A DNA stretch of 64,000 nucleotides from Hydractinia symbiolongicarpus (taxonomy: Eukaryota > Cnidaria > Hydrozoa > Anthoathecata > Hydractiniidae). The notes beneath the pieces were generated by a model that ran no database searches, had not been told where the DNA came from, and worked only from the letters and a program-made list of their open reading frames with translations. The position numbers and the translations under genes were made by a program. Below are positions 1 to 11,459 of this stretch, piece by piece. The DNA is taken from NCBI RefSeq assembly GCF_029227915.1, contig NC_079882.1, positions 18,674,501 through 18,738,500 of the forward strand, given 5' to 3'. The first letter of the stretch is position 1, and each line of letters opens with the position of its first letter.

Positions 1-662
1 ATATAGATGAAAGAGCTTGAAAAATTGTCTATGAATCTCTTGTTTTTCTCAATTTTATATCCCTTTCTAATTTTATTCTTTCTATATGTTTATATAATTG
101 AAAAATATATACAATCATCAGGTTCGCCATAATTTTCAAAAAAAATTAACCCTTATTCAACCCTCTCTTGGGTATTTGTTTGGAAACAACGCCTAAAAAA
201 CAATTGAAAAAAACAAAATTACCATGACGCAGAAGGAAAAAAAATTTCTCCATCCCAACTTTCTAAATGCTTGTTAGGATCCACATCATGTACATGTCTT
301 TTACGTCTTTTTGGCAAAATTCGTGTTGGGCGCCTATAAGCAAAATAAAAGGTATTATGAAGTCTGTATACACAAGGTATATAAAAGCCATGATACATAT
401 TGTGCTCCCCTAATTATGGGGAGCACAATATGTTTTCAGCACTATGAAAATATGTGATTTTTAATCACAAAGTGTATACTAAACAATGTTGCAGAGAACC
501 TGTAATAGTTTTGTTAACACTAAAAACTTTGTAGCCAGTGTTCAGTTTTTTTAATTTTACTATGCACAATTCTGTGAGGAGCAAAAGAGAACTTAATTGC
601 CACCAGAACAAGTTAAAATCTTGAAATTTACAAGCGCAACTCATGCTTCAAGCATCACTTAC

Positions 663-883
663 ACATCTATAGTTGTGTCAGACTGTTGCAGCTGATCCAC
701 ATACATCTGTGCTTCTGCTTCAAGTTCTTTTGAGTACCCAACATTATTAGTATTACTGTGAAGTTTTCGCAGGTTGTTGTGTGCCTCTAAACAGTCACCT
801 GAACTGAACAAGTCATGACCAAACACTTTATGTAAACAAACCAGACATAAAAAAATTATCATTACTTTCATATTTTCTTGTAC
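663..883 (-). CDS. CAP/SCP-like secreted protein, first coding exon (partial gene)
   Basis: An exon lies between a good acceptor (run of T then CAG, ending at 884) and a GTAAGTG donor at 662-656. The ATG chosen (871-869) gives a hydrophobic signal peptide, MKVMIIFLCLVCLHKVFG, followed by HDLFSSGDCLEAHNNLRKLH and then a helix with EAEAQMYVDQLQQ. The spacing of AHNNLRKLHS and the following A-Q-x-Y segment fits helix 1 and helix 2 of the CAP (SCP/Tpx-1/Ag5/PR-1) fold. About 70 residues are present; a full CAP domain needs roughly 130-150, so later exons with the H/E site and GHFTQ-type motif must lie left of position 1. I saw none of them in 1-662. Expected to be secreted. The upstream in-frame Met at 904 belongs to the intron. 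CAP assignment is by motif only. Confidence 0.6.
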
Positions 884-3800
884 CTGAAAAAATAAGGTGC
901 GCATATAAAGTTGAGGTTTCCATAAAATTGCCTAGAATTTTTTTAATAAACAAAATCAACAAAAAAAATGTATTTTTTTATATAATCAAGTTTTACCATA
1001 TGTACAATTCAAATGTTAAGAGTTAAACTTTTCCGAAAGAAAACTTCACAATTTCTAACTTGTCTAATATTGCTTATATGAATAAAATTTGTAACATCTC
1101 TTGATTATTATTATAAGATAAAAGTTTATTCAGGTGAGTCATAATAAAATAATGACGTAAAGAAACATGACAGCCTCACACATTATTTTGTGACACAATT
1201 AAAACAAAACAATAATGCCAAAACTGGATTAAGTTAATGAATGAAATGAAACACTCTTTCCTCTTTTGGTTTTTATATAAATAGGAAAATAATTAGCATG
1301 CAAGATAAAATATTCCAATCTAAACAATAAGAGAAAGATAATGTGATACCACATAAAAAGTTTATGCTGCAATCATGCTTTAATATTCTATAAACACAAA
1401 AAGCCCTTTAAGGTGATAAGTAATAACAACACTAAATCTTTTAATGTCATTCATTCTCATAAAATATACTCTTTTCTAAACAAGCATTAAAATTTATAAA
1501 GATTTTAACAATGCATTGTTTTTCAAAAACATCTTACTTTGGCACAAAAATATAAACCAGGATATGACATAACCAAAATTGGCAGGTTATAATATAAAAA
1601 AACAAAAACATCTAGATATTTCTATACATAAAATACATTTCTATAGTGCAAACAGTTATTTTCTGATATGCACAGAGTGAAAGGAAAGTTTTATTCAGGT
1701 AATGTAAAGGTTTTTTGCTTAAAAAGGGTAAAAGAATGAATATTTTTACGACCTATTGACAATTGAATCGGTTTATTTTGTAATACTTACATTGAACACA
1801 TTCTTTTTATTGGTGCTTTATCCCTTCTCTTTAAAATGTATTTCAGCAAAGTATCTTATCTTTTTCTGGCTTAAATAAGAATTATTTGTAAAAAAAAAGT
1901 TTGTATTGACAAATAATTGTCCTACAATGCAGACATATACATTATCATTATATGTGATGAGATTAGAAACATTAAAAAAACAATGGTAAAACAAGGAGTC
2001 TGGATAAGATTTCTGCCTTTTAATATGTTGATGGACTTTAAATAAAACCCTTTTTTGAGATTATTTTATTTTGAAGATCTACTGAACATAAATCAGGTAT
2101 GCTTGTCGTCCTTAGTATACATCAATTAAATTAGATAGAGATAGATACTGTTTAATATTAAAAATACAAATTTGGTGTTCAGCTTGTCTCCAATCCCTCT
2201 TCATATTAATTTTAATTTCCAAATGCAGTTGTGTAAGCTAAACACTCAAGAAGTATTCTTTTTATACTAATAGTTGAGTTAAGTGAAATTAATTTGCAGT
2301 AAATGATTGTAAATAAGGGGATTTCAAAGCAAAAACAAAAGTTGTTGTTCAGTGGACTGGTGACAGAAATCACAGAAATGATAGTTAGCAAAAATAATTA
2401 ATTGGTGGCTTTGGGCATTTTGTGCTTTACCTGAAAATTTTATTTCTTTACTAAGAAAAAACGTACTGTACAGTAAAATCTGGTTCCAAATGCTTGTAGA
2501 GATGTTATACAATTGCACAGCTTTGCAACAACGAAACAATGGGTTAGAAAATTAAATTTCAACCCTAGACAGACGCTCATGTAGTATAGAAAAATGCTAA
2601 AAGAATAGATAGATACTATCATAAAATTATACATTGTTGAAACAATTACATACCTCAGGCTTGGGGGGAATGGCGTGCGGTCGCACGCGCACGCCTCTAC
2701 ACACACCATTATAGTTTTGGGCGTGTGTATGATCGCACGCCTAGAAAGTATTTTGGCGTGTGTTCTTAAAAGGTGGGGACAATTTAACCAGTAAACACCA
2801 AACACTGGAGGGTGCAAAATCCTTTAAACATAAAACACGTTTCTGTAGCTACGATATTACCTATTATAAATTGAAAAATTACAAATCCAAACATGCAAAA
2901 TAACGAGATAATTCAAATATAATCTGTCTCTTTTAATCAATCTTCGTTCCGCATCTCTTTTGTTTTCTTTTTATCTGCTATGTGCCATCATGGAAGTTTC
3001 GTAATCATGATCACACTCCACAAGTAAAAAATGTATCAGGGCGCTGTTAAAAAACAAAGTAAGCCTACGCATTTTAGAAAGCCAATTAAATCACAAAAAT
3101 GCCGTCACTAAAGAAAACTTAAAACATATAAAACAAAATAAGTTTCTAAGTTTGTATTAGTATTATTAAAGTCATCACAAGCGAATAGGAAAAAACATGC
3201 TTCCTTTTGAAATTAAAAAAAATCTTTTAAGTTTATCCAAGTAGCTCAAATAAAACTTCAAAATTCATTCAGAAAATAAGCTACCTTATACAAAATTTAT
3301 ACAGAAAAAAAATTATACCGCATGTGGGTTTCGTTTTTAAAATTGTTCAAATTGGTAATAGAAGGTTGGTTGCTTGTGCTTGTTCCGCCTGCAAGTGCAG
3401 TTTTGCAGACTTTCTTTATCCGTGCTCCGTCGGTATTCACCTCTGCATTAGTTAAGAGCCGCATGGCTGGATTTCTTGTCTAAGATCTGGTTACCAATGA
3501 CGAAGGGGTCAGGCAATAGAAATTCATGTCTACATAGTTCTTTTAACTAAGTCAGGAGTCAGTGAATTAGCTAGGTCGTTTTTTTAATGCGCCTAAGAAT
3601 GTTTTTTGGGACTTGCAAACAACAGAGTTTGTGTGGCACAATAAAAAATGAAAAGAACAGACCCCCAGTTGCCTCCTTACATCTAAAGTCACATTAAAAG
3701 AACATCAACTAAAATTTTGAGTAAAGTTAACTGGCTAATAAATGCAAGAAAAAAACACCCCAGGGAACCCACTATGATGCGTCCATCTTCAAACTTAGAG

Positions 3801-4065
3801 TTTGTGAAGTATTTTATACTGAAGATTGTTGTTCGTGTGGCGGCATGAAACTATTAGTTTAGAAAATACAAACCATTGTTTTCTTTACTTGTGTATTCGC
3901 TCTGTTGAAACAACATTGAGCACTTTATGATGAAAGAAGAATAACCTTCAGCGCATAGAAGTCTTTTATATGAAGTTCTTACCAGCAAGGCGTATATTTT
4001 GTGAAAGCATTATCTACGGAAGCCGATTTTTAACTAAAAAAGAAAACTATCACATTAATATGTTA
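884..4065. other. no supported gene; AT-rich upstream/intergenic sequence
   Basis: Long runs of stop codons occur in all frames and no splice-bounded coding exon was recognised. It presumably holds the 5-prime UTR exon and promoter of the CAP-like gene to its left, but no convincing promoter was seen. The only local structure is a GC-rich palindrome pair at 2672-2741, listed separately. Confidence 0.5.
2672..2741. repeat. GC-rich double palindrome in AT-rich sequence
   Basis: GGCGTGCG at 2672 is matched by CGCACGCC ending at 2695. A second inverted pair, GGCGTGTGTATG to CGCACGCC, ends at 2741, with CACACACC between them pairing to GGCGTGTG. The block stands out sharply against its AT-rich surroundings. 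Function unknown; a short foldback element or a protein-binding palindrome would both fit. Confidence 0.55.
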
Positions 4066-4645
4066 CTAGTCGATATAGCCCTTGGAAAAATCCACCTAGG
4101 CAGGGAAACAATGGAAAAATAGGGTGTATTAGATGTTTTACTGACGTCAACAGTGCAGATCCCAAAAAAATTAGCAAAATTTATTTTATTCTTTGATTGT
4201 AATGTGTAGAGGTTGAAACGCTGATCAAAAAAATGTATAGGATCATGTACTTTTTGACAAACGGTTGCAGAGATATTACGTATAAAGGTTTTTTCATGAT
4301 GTCATCAACCCGTTAATTCCGAAACGGATTTGGGGACCCAGGTTTGGGAAACTTACCCAAATTGGTCCTGGGTGGTCCCGAGTTTACCCACGCGGTTAAA
4401 AATCATTGACGTCGCGTCATCACCTCGTTTTCAAGTTATTTGGCCTCAAAGTTTTAGGTGCACTGTAATGGCTTCATTAATTTAATATAGGACATTGACG
4501 TTAAAGTAGTGTTATTGACGTCGCGCCATAACATCAGAAAATTTAACATATTAGACATGCATTTTTTCGGCAACATCAAAGAAAAAGGAACACATCCACC
4601 TTGCCTGTTACGGACAGACACACAGTCTCTGTATTACTGTAGAGA
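4066..4645 (-). mobile_element. non-autonomous Helitron-like element A1
   Basis: Read on the minus strand, this unit starts with TCTCTACAGTAATACAGAGA (4645 downwards) and ends with a short hairpin, related to CCCGTGG-AAAAA-TCCACGGG elsewhere in the window, followed by CTAG (4069-4066) and then host T. That is the Helitron pattern: 5-prime TC, a 3-prime hairpin shortly before CTRR, insertion before T. No ORF is present. It contains several GACGTC or GACGTCA motifs. A plus-strand copy of most of it lies at about 14290-14797. Confidence 0.6.
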
Positions 4646-5127
4646 CTAATCGATGAAGCCCGTGGAAAAATCCACTTAGACAGGATAACAGTAAAAAAGA
4701 ACCGTTAGTTAAATTTTGATGACGCCAGCAAGGATCTGTCAAGAGACAAAATATTTTTTCTTGGAAATTTGTTTTCACGTTGCCTCTATTGTGTAGAGCT
4801 TAAACTGCTGATCAAGAAAATGTATATGACCATGTGCTTTTGATGAACGGTTAATGAGATATAAGGGCAACCTCGTTCCCAGGGCATTTTGCCTTGTTGA
4901 TAAAGCTGATAGATCATTGTTGGCCACTCCGAAATAGGGAAGCACTTCATGGAAGGATCCATATAGTCTGTGAATATGTCGTATACTTGAACCTCTAACA
5001 CAACCTCACCTTTACCCGACATTGTCGTATTCCTTCCCTCACGACAGCTCAACTGCATCCGACACGCGACGTTAAACATTTTATCAACGTCGTGATGTTG
5101 TTAATACATACTACTGCCTAATGTAAT
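4646..5127 (-). mobile_element. Helitron-like 3-prime terminal segment A2, abutting A1 and leading into array A
   Basis: Directly against A1, with no host base between, is another minus-strand Helitron 3-prime end: CTAATCGATGAAGCCCGTGG (4646 on), with hairpin AGCCCGTGG-AAAAA-TCCACTT. The sequence then runs through 4860-5100 (containing CCTCGTTCCCAGGG and GGATCCATATAGTC) into the tandem array. The stretch 4890-5127 reappears inverted at about 18980-19160, on the far side of array B. No coding potential was recognised; the 97-codon frame at 5079-4786 overlaps this repeat and is not considered a gene. Confidence 0.5.
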
Positions 5128-7228
5128 ATCTTTGTAATATACAGTAATACACTGTAGTACTTAGTAATATGCCGTATTGTATACTGTAGTACTTAGTAAT
5201 ATGCCGTATTACTTTGTAGTATCCAGTAATACACTGTAATACCTTGTAGTATTCAGTAATACACTGTAATACCTTGTAGTATTCAGTAATACACTGTAAT
5301 ACTTTGTAGTATTCAGTAATACACTGTAATACCTTGTAGTATTCGGTAATACACTGTAATACCTTGTAGTATTCAGTAATACACTGTAATACCTTGTAGT
5401 ATTCAGTAATACACTGTAATACCTTGTAGTATTCGGTAATACACTGTAATACCTTTTAGTATTCAGTAATACACTGTAATACCTTGTAGTATTCAGTAAT
5501 ACACTGTAGTACTTAGTAATATACTGTAATATTTTGTAGTATTCAGTAATACACTGTAATACCTTGTAGTACACTGTAATACCTTGTAATATTCGGTAGT
5601 ATACTGTAATACCTTGTAGTATTTAGTATTACACTGTAATACCTTGTAGTATTCGGTAATACACTGTAATACCTTGTAGTACACTGTAATACCTTGTAAT
5701 ATTCGGTAGTATACTGTAATACCTTGTAGTATTTAGTAATACACTGTAATACCTTGTAGTATTCAGTTATACACTGTAATACTTTGTAGTATTCAGTAAT
5801 ACACTGTAATACTTTGTAGTATTCAGTAATACACTGTAATACCTTGTAGTATTCGGTAATACACTGTAATACCTTGTACTACTCAGTAATACACTGTAAT
5901 ACCTTGTAGTATTCAGTAATACACTGTAATACCTTGTAGTATTCAGTAATACACTGTAATACCTTGTAGTATTCGGTAATATACTGTAATACCTTGTAGT
6001 ACACTGTAATACCTTGTAATATGCGGTAGTATACTGTAATACCTTGTAGTATTTAGTAATACACTGTAATACCTTGTAGTATTCAGTAATACACTGTAAT
6101 ACTTTGTAGTATTCAGTAATACACTGTAATACTTTGTAGTATTCAGTAATACACTGTAATACCTTGTAGTATTCGGTAATACACTGTAATACCTTGTAGT
6201 ACTCAGTAATACACTGTAATACCTTGTAGTATTCAGTAATACACTGTAATACCTTGTAGTATTCGGTAATATACTGTTATACCTTGTAGTACACTGTAAT
6301 ACCTTGTAATATTCGGTAGTATACTGTAATACCTTGTAGTATTCGGTAATACACTGTAATACCTTGTAGTACTCAGTAATACACTGTAATACCTTGTAGT
6401 ATTCAGTAATACACTGTAATACCTTGTAGTATTCAGTAATACACTGTAATACCTTGTAGTATTCGGTAATATACTGTAATACCTTGTAGTACACTGTAAT
6501 ACCTTGTAATATTCGGTAGTATACTGTAATACCTCGTAGTATTTAGTAATACACTGTAATACCTTGTAGTATTCAGTAATACACTGTAATACCTTGTAAT
6601 ATTCGGTAGTATACTGTAATACCTTGTAGTATTTAGTAATACACTGTAATACCTTGTAGTATTCAGTAATACACTGTAATACCTTGTAGTATTCAGTAAT
6701 ACACTGTAATACCTTGTAGTATTCGGTAATATACTGTAATATCCTGTAGTATTCAGTAATACACTGTAATACCTTGTAGTATTCGGTAATACACTGTAAT
6801 ACCTTGTAGTACACTGTAATACCTTGTAATATTCGGTAGTATACTGTAATACCTTGTAGCATTCAGTAATACACTGTAATACCTTGTAATATTCGGTAAT
6901 ACACTGTAATACTTTGTAGTATTCAGTAATACACTGTAGTACTTAGTAATATACTGTAATATTTTGTAGTATTTAGTAATACACTGTAATACTTAGTAAT
7001 ATACTGTAATACCTTGTAGTATTCGGTAATACACTGTAATACTTTGTAGTATTCAGTAATACACTGTAGTACTTAGTAATATACTGTAATATTTTGTAGT
7101 ATTCAGTAATACACTGTAATACCTTGTAGTATTCGGTAATACACTGTAGTACTTGTAACATCTAACTGTAATATTTTGTAGTATTTGGTAATACACTGTA
7201 ATACTTAGTAATATACTGTAATACATGT
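5128..7228 (-). repeat. tandem array A: 30-bp unit made of three 10-bp words
   Basis: About 2.1 kb of near-perfect tandem repeats. The 30-bp unit on the plus strand is ATTCAGTAAT-ACACTGTAAT-ACCTTGTAGT; 20-bp units lacking the middle word and variant words (GCCGTATT, TTTGTAGT, TTCGGTAA) are mixed in. From about 5161 to about 7150 length changes appear to be multiples of 10 bp, so the decamer register is kept throughout. It is the reverse complement of array B. Long open frames here (up to 209 codons, minus) are by-products of a repeat without stops and are not called as genes. Confidence 0.97.
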
Positions 7229-7850
7229 AATAGATCTTCGACGGTTGCGCAAAGCATTCTGGGTATTTTTTCTTCCCAGCGTTCACATATCACATGGAAC
7301 GTTGGCTGCAGATACAGATATAGATACAGATACAGATAATCTTTTCTGGGAATGACAGTTTACAAAAATTGAACTGAATAAATACAAGGAAGTATTAACA
7401 AACTATCACAACCAGCAGGGGCCCTGTCAAAACAGCCCGAAGGCCAGTTAAAAGATGCGAGTAGGACCCTATGCAAAAAAATTTGTACAAACTTCAATAC
7501 TGCAAGAGCTCTGATTGCTCATGAGCAAAAAGTAAAAGTAAAAGCCACTGCTGAATATACAATTTGCTTCTGCGTAACATGCGAAAAGACATTTGAATCA
7601 GACGATGCGCTGACTTGGAATGTTTGGAAGGGTAAGTCGGTTTAAAATAAATGAAACAAATACCCTTATTTGGTTGGTTCGTTTCTTATATAATTTCGAA
7701 TGTTTTTTTTCCTTCGAAATTCGAACTGTATATTCTAATTTAAGTAGTTGTGGAGGAAAATTTGTCATTGGTATTCTATCATGTGCAAAATTTGATTATT
7801 GCTTTAAGACGAGAATAGAATCCAGGTAATAAAATGGCTACTGACTGGTT
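7229..7850. other. non-coding junction between array A and retroelement relic
   Basis: Contains a short GATACA/GATATA tandem (about 7309-7338) and unrecognised sequence. No splice-bounded exon or complete gene was seen. The weak plus-strand frame at 7620-7829 has no recognisable motif. Confidence 0.4.
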
Positions 7851-9235
7851 TTGATCCTGCCCTGTACAATACAAATGTCGATCATGGTGGAACAGGACCA
7901 GATGGCCGCCTATGCTGACGACATAACTGCACCAGGGAAATGCAGATCATTACGAACCTGGTGGGATAACCTTGCGACTGAAGGAACCCATTTTGGTTAC
8001 TTGCCTCAACAATTTGGCCGAAGCCATGGAAAGCTTCCGGGGAACCAACATCCAAGCAACAACAGAAGGTAAACGACATCTGGGCGCGGTGACTGGAAGT
8101 GAAGGTTACAAAGAAAAACACTGTAAAACTCTAGTGGAAATATGGTCAGAGGAATTGTCTCTTCAAACCCGAATCGCCGTGACTTAACCACAAGCGGCAT
8201 ACGCATGCAACGTCAGCGGATACCAACACAAATTTACTTACCTCATCCGAACTATACCTGGCTTTAAGAGATACCCGCAGCCTATCGAGGACGTGATACG
8301 GCATCAGTTCATCCCAGCGATCACTAGAGGGAAGGCCATCAACGACAATGAGCACGAGCTGTTGACATTGCCTCCAAGACTTAGTGGTCTTGGACTCAAA
8401 AACGTATGTCAGACAACCCAATCGAGCACGACAACTCCAAATCCCTAACAAGAAAACTACAAAACGAAATCCTCAGGATGTCTGAAGAAGAGGAAGAAGT
8501 GACAAAAAGTTCCGCCATGATTAAAATTCCAAGACGCCTTACATATCAGGTATAGCTGGTCGCTTCCAAGACCCCCAACGGAATTTGTATGCGGAAGCCG
8601 TTTCGACATAGCACACGCGTTATCGTGCAAGAAGGGAAGCTTCGTTACGTTACGACATAACGAAATTCGTGATTTAACGTCAATCATGTTAAACGAAGTC
8701 TTCCTTGACGTCAGAAGGGAACCGAGGCTTGTCGAAATGGATGGTGAACACCTGACGCACCGGACAATGAACAGAAGCCAAGAAGCGCGACTCGACATCA
8801 GCGCTACGGGTTTCTGGACTCTTGTACATAGAGCATTTTTTGATATCAGGGTCTTTGACCTAAATACTCAGAGGTACAGGGTCTGGAGCTCGAAAAATGC
8901 TCCAAAAGGAATGAAGGGGAGAAGAAAAGGCACTACAATAAACGTGTGAACAACATCGAGAATGGTACCTTCACGCCTTTGGTGTTTTCGACGAGTGGTA
9001 GCATGGGTCGTAAGTGTAAAACATTTTACACACGTTTGTGCGAGATGATGGCTGAGAAAAAAGGTGAAAAACCCCAAAGAGTAACAGACTTCATACGAAC
9101 GAAGCTATCGTATAGCCTTTTCCGATCGACATTGCTGTGTTTAAGAGGCTCACGCTCACTAAAGATCGAATACAGCCTGAGTGACATTCATCTGGCCATC
9201 TCTCTTTCGAAAGTTGGAGGCAATGAGTATTTACC
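7851..9235 (+). pseudogene. decayed non-LTR-type retroelement: RT tail with C-terminal zinc knuckle and restriction-like endonuclease
   Basis: Frameshifted fragments of one polyprotein are visible in order. An RT core piece reads AYADDITAPGK, then LRTWWDNLATEG and FGYLP (about 7890-8010). Next comes a piece with GTNIQATTEGKRHLGAVTGS (8040-8100) and a segment with the LPPRLSGLGL pattern (8360-8400). The C-terminal part reads CGSRFDIAHALSCKKGSF, RHNEIRD, EVFLDVRREPRL, ARLDISATGFW, FFDIRVFDLN (8580-8870) and finally TPLVFSTSGSMG with LLCLRGSRS (8970-9160). A Cys/His cluster, RHNE, and LD...DxR order after an RT resembles elements with a C-terminal restriction-like endonuclease (R2-like and related early-branching clades). 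The exact clade is not resolved. One knuckle Cys seems lost and stops and frameshifts break it, so it is inactive. Confidence 0.6.
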
Positions 9236-9428
9236 TTATTCATTTTTTTATTAATTCATTTAATGGTTTTAGTATTGAAGTAAGACAGGATATGTATAAT
9301 TATGTGAAAAAAACCCAGCGGAACACCGAAAAAAAAAAAGAAAAAAAAAAGAAAAAGTTACCGGCACCGAATCGAAGATTGCGAAAATGCGAAAAATACG
9401 TTAATCAAAATGCGAAAAATGTAATCAC

Positions 9429-9470
9429 TGTTTTAAATGTGGCAAAGCTGGACATTTTCGCGTTGAGTGC
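9429..9470 (+). pseudogene. gag nucleocapsid CCHC zinc knuckle remnant
   Basis: Translation gives CFKCGKAGHFRVEC, a textbook CX2CX4HX4C knuckle. It is preceded by CEKCNH and by a lysine-rich run encoded by an A/G tract (9330-9358). The best open frame here (9181-9492) is in a different frame, so the knuckle frame was broken upstream. Confidence 0.8.
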
Positions 9471-10619
9471 ACATATCAAGAAAAACCAGTAAGTGTTGTT
9501 TCGGACGGGAGTAAACCAACTCTTACTAACCATGTATATATGAAACCTGTTAATGATTCCCGTTTGTGTACTGCTATATAACTGCTGATAATTTCCAAAC
9601 CAACCGATCGCCAGTATCCGTGAATTTATTGGAGAAGGAGCCTCAAAGCTGCCAATAATTCAAATGTTGGGATCCACGGAGTCGCTGTGATGAAAATTGC
9701 ACTGAAAAATGGACCACCATGTACCGATCCATTCCTGGTAACCGATTCAAGCATCGACCAACCGATAATCGGCTTTAATGTCATCAACACCTAATCAATA
9801 GTTCTAATGAACAGCCAGTAGCAGAAACGCTTAACCTTTCTTCAAAAGTCACGAGTTCTTTTCTATCAGTTATGAAGGATATAAGTGACAATCCAAGTAC
9901 AGTTTCTGTAGTTCAGTTGAATAAGCCTCTTTTTAAAACACCATATAGGAGTGCAGAGTGAAAATTAAAATTTCAAATTGTAAGACTGTGCCAGTGATAT
10001 TTGAACCTCTCATTGTTGATCAGAATTTGAAGGTCGGAGAAGTAGTGGCAAAGTTGGCACTAGGAAAGTCAGTGACAATCACAGTTCCTTTTCAAAGTTT
10101 TACTGGTAGTGAGATTAGATTGAAATCCAGAACACCAGTACTTGAAATCCAGTACTTTGAATCAAATATCAACAGTTTTTTCGTTAGAGTTACAGGGACA
10201 ATGGACCCATTTAAGTCCCCAACTTTCAACACACACATCGCCTACATCTATGTCCAATTCCTCGGTTTAAGTCGACAACATGTCTAGGTCGGATAATTGG
10301 TTACCGCCAGCGAATCTTGAGCATTTAACACCATCTCAGCAAAAGGAAGTTCACGATATCTCATCGCCGAAAAAAAAGCCTTTTCTAGGGATAAAAATGA
10401 CACCGGTAGAATTTAAAATCTGAAGCGGAAATTAGAGCTCTCAGACAACACCCAGGTATGGCAAAGATATTGCTCGATCCCAAAACCACCATGATGAAGT
10501 AAAAACTTACCAAAAGGACTTGCTGACCAACCAGTGGATAAACACGTTGTACTCATCGTATCCTAGTCCTATGGTATGCGTGCGATGGCAATCTTTGTCT
10601 TTGTATCGACTATCCTCGG

Positions 10620-11040
10620 TTGAACAGCAAAATCATACCTGACAAAATGCCTCTACCCCGTGTATTCAAGATATCCTCGATGGTCTTGGAGTGAAATCCT
10701 GGTTTGCTTTATCCACAAGGACTCTAGGCATTACACTGCTTTCTCGACACCTTGGGCACTGTATGAGTGGTTACGGATTTCTTTTGGTCCTAATAACGCA
10801 CCACCCGCATTTCAGCGTTACAGGAATGAGTGCTTAGTAGGATTTCGAGATATTATCTGTATACCTTACTTGGACGATATCCTATGTTACAGCAACAACT
10901 TTGAGGAGCATAAATCTAATCTACGAAAAGTCTTGCAACAACTAAAAGAGCATGGGATTAAGCTTAATCCAAAAAATGTTGCCTTTTTAAAAGAGAGGTC
11001 AAATATCTTGGGAAAGTAATTGATGACACTAGTTACCGCA
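10620..11040 (+). pseudogene. Ty3/gypsy reverse transcriptase remnant
   Basis: The open segment 10660-11019 carries HYTAFSTPWALYEWLRISFG, then NAPPAFQRY, the catalytic box YLDDILCYS (YxDD type, with the preceding ICIP), FEEHKSNLRKVLQQLKEHGI and KLNPKNVAFLKE. These are RT motifs 4-7 of gypsy elements. The frame is interrupted upstream, where the first catalytic Asp region should be, and just after ILGK. RNase H was not recognised. Confidence 0.88.
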
Positions 11041-11459
11041 ATGACTATGTCAACACGGAGGCATTGGACAAATTGTTGGAACAACCAAAAACGGTCAAAG
11101 ATTAACGTCTAGAGTTAGGTGTTATTGGATACTGTAGGTCATCGATAAAAGATTTCTAAAGAATAACAAAACCATTATATGATTTGTTATCGAAAGGTTT
11201 ACAGTGCAGTACAACTAGCAAGTAAACGTTCCAATAAACGAACTGCTGGTCACAAATCGTCGTCGGAATCCATCGTGTGGGAACCTAAACATGAAAAGAT
11301 TATTCTGTATTTATTAGTGAAACAACTCAAATCACCAAAAGTTATGAGCTATCCAGAAGAAAATCTCAAGAAAAAGTAGACTACTGGCAAGATACTGCCA
11401 ACAGATGTTTATAAACTCTGAAGGAATATTAATTAAAAAAAACACAACTGCAAACCAGA

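Noticed and set aside
2440-2817. A 125-codon minus-strand frame
   Set aside because: Overlaps the GC-rich palindromes, has no domain and no convincing splice borders; low-complexity hydrophobic segments reflect AT-rich sequence.
5128-7228. Array A as a CRISPR-like array
   Set aside because: There are no unique spacers between repeats; units are contiguous and diverge gradually. The host is eukaryotic.
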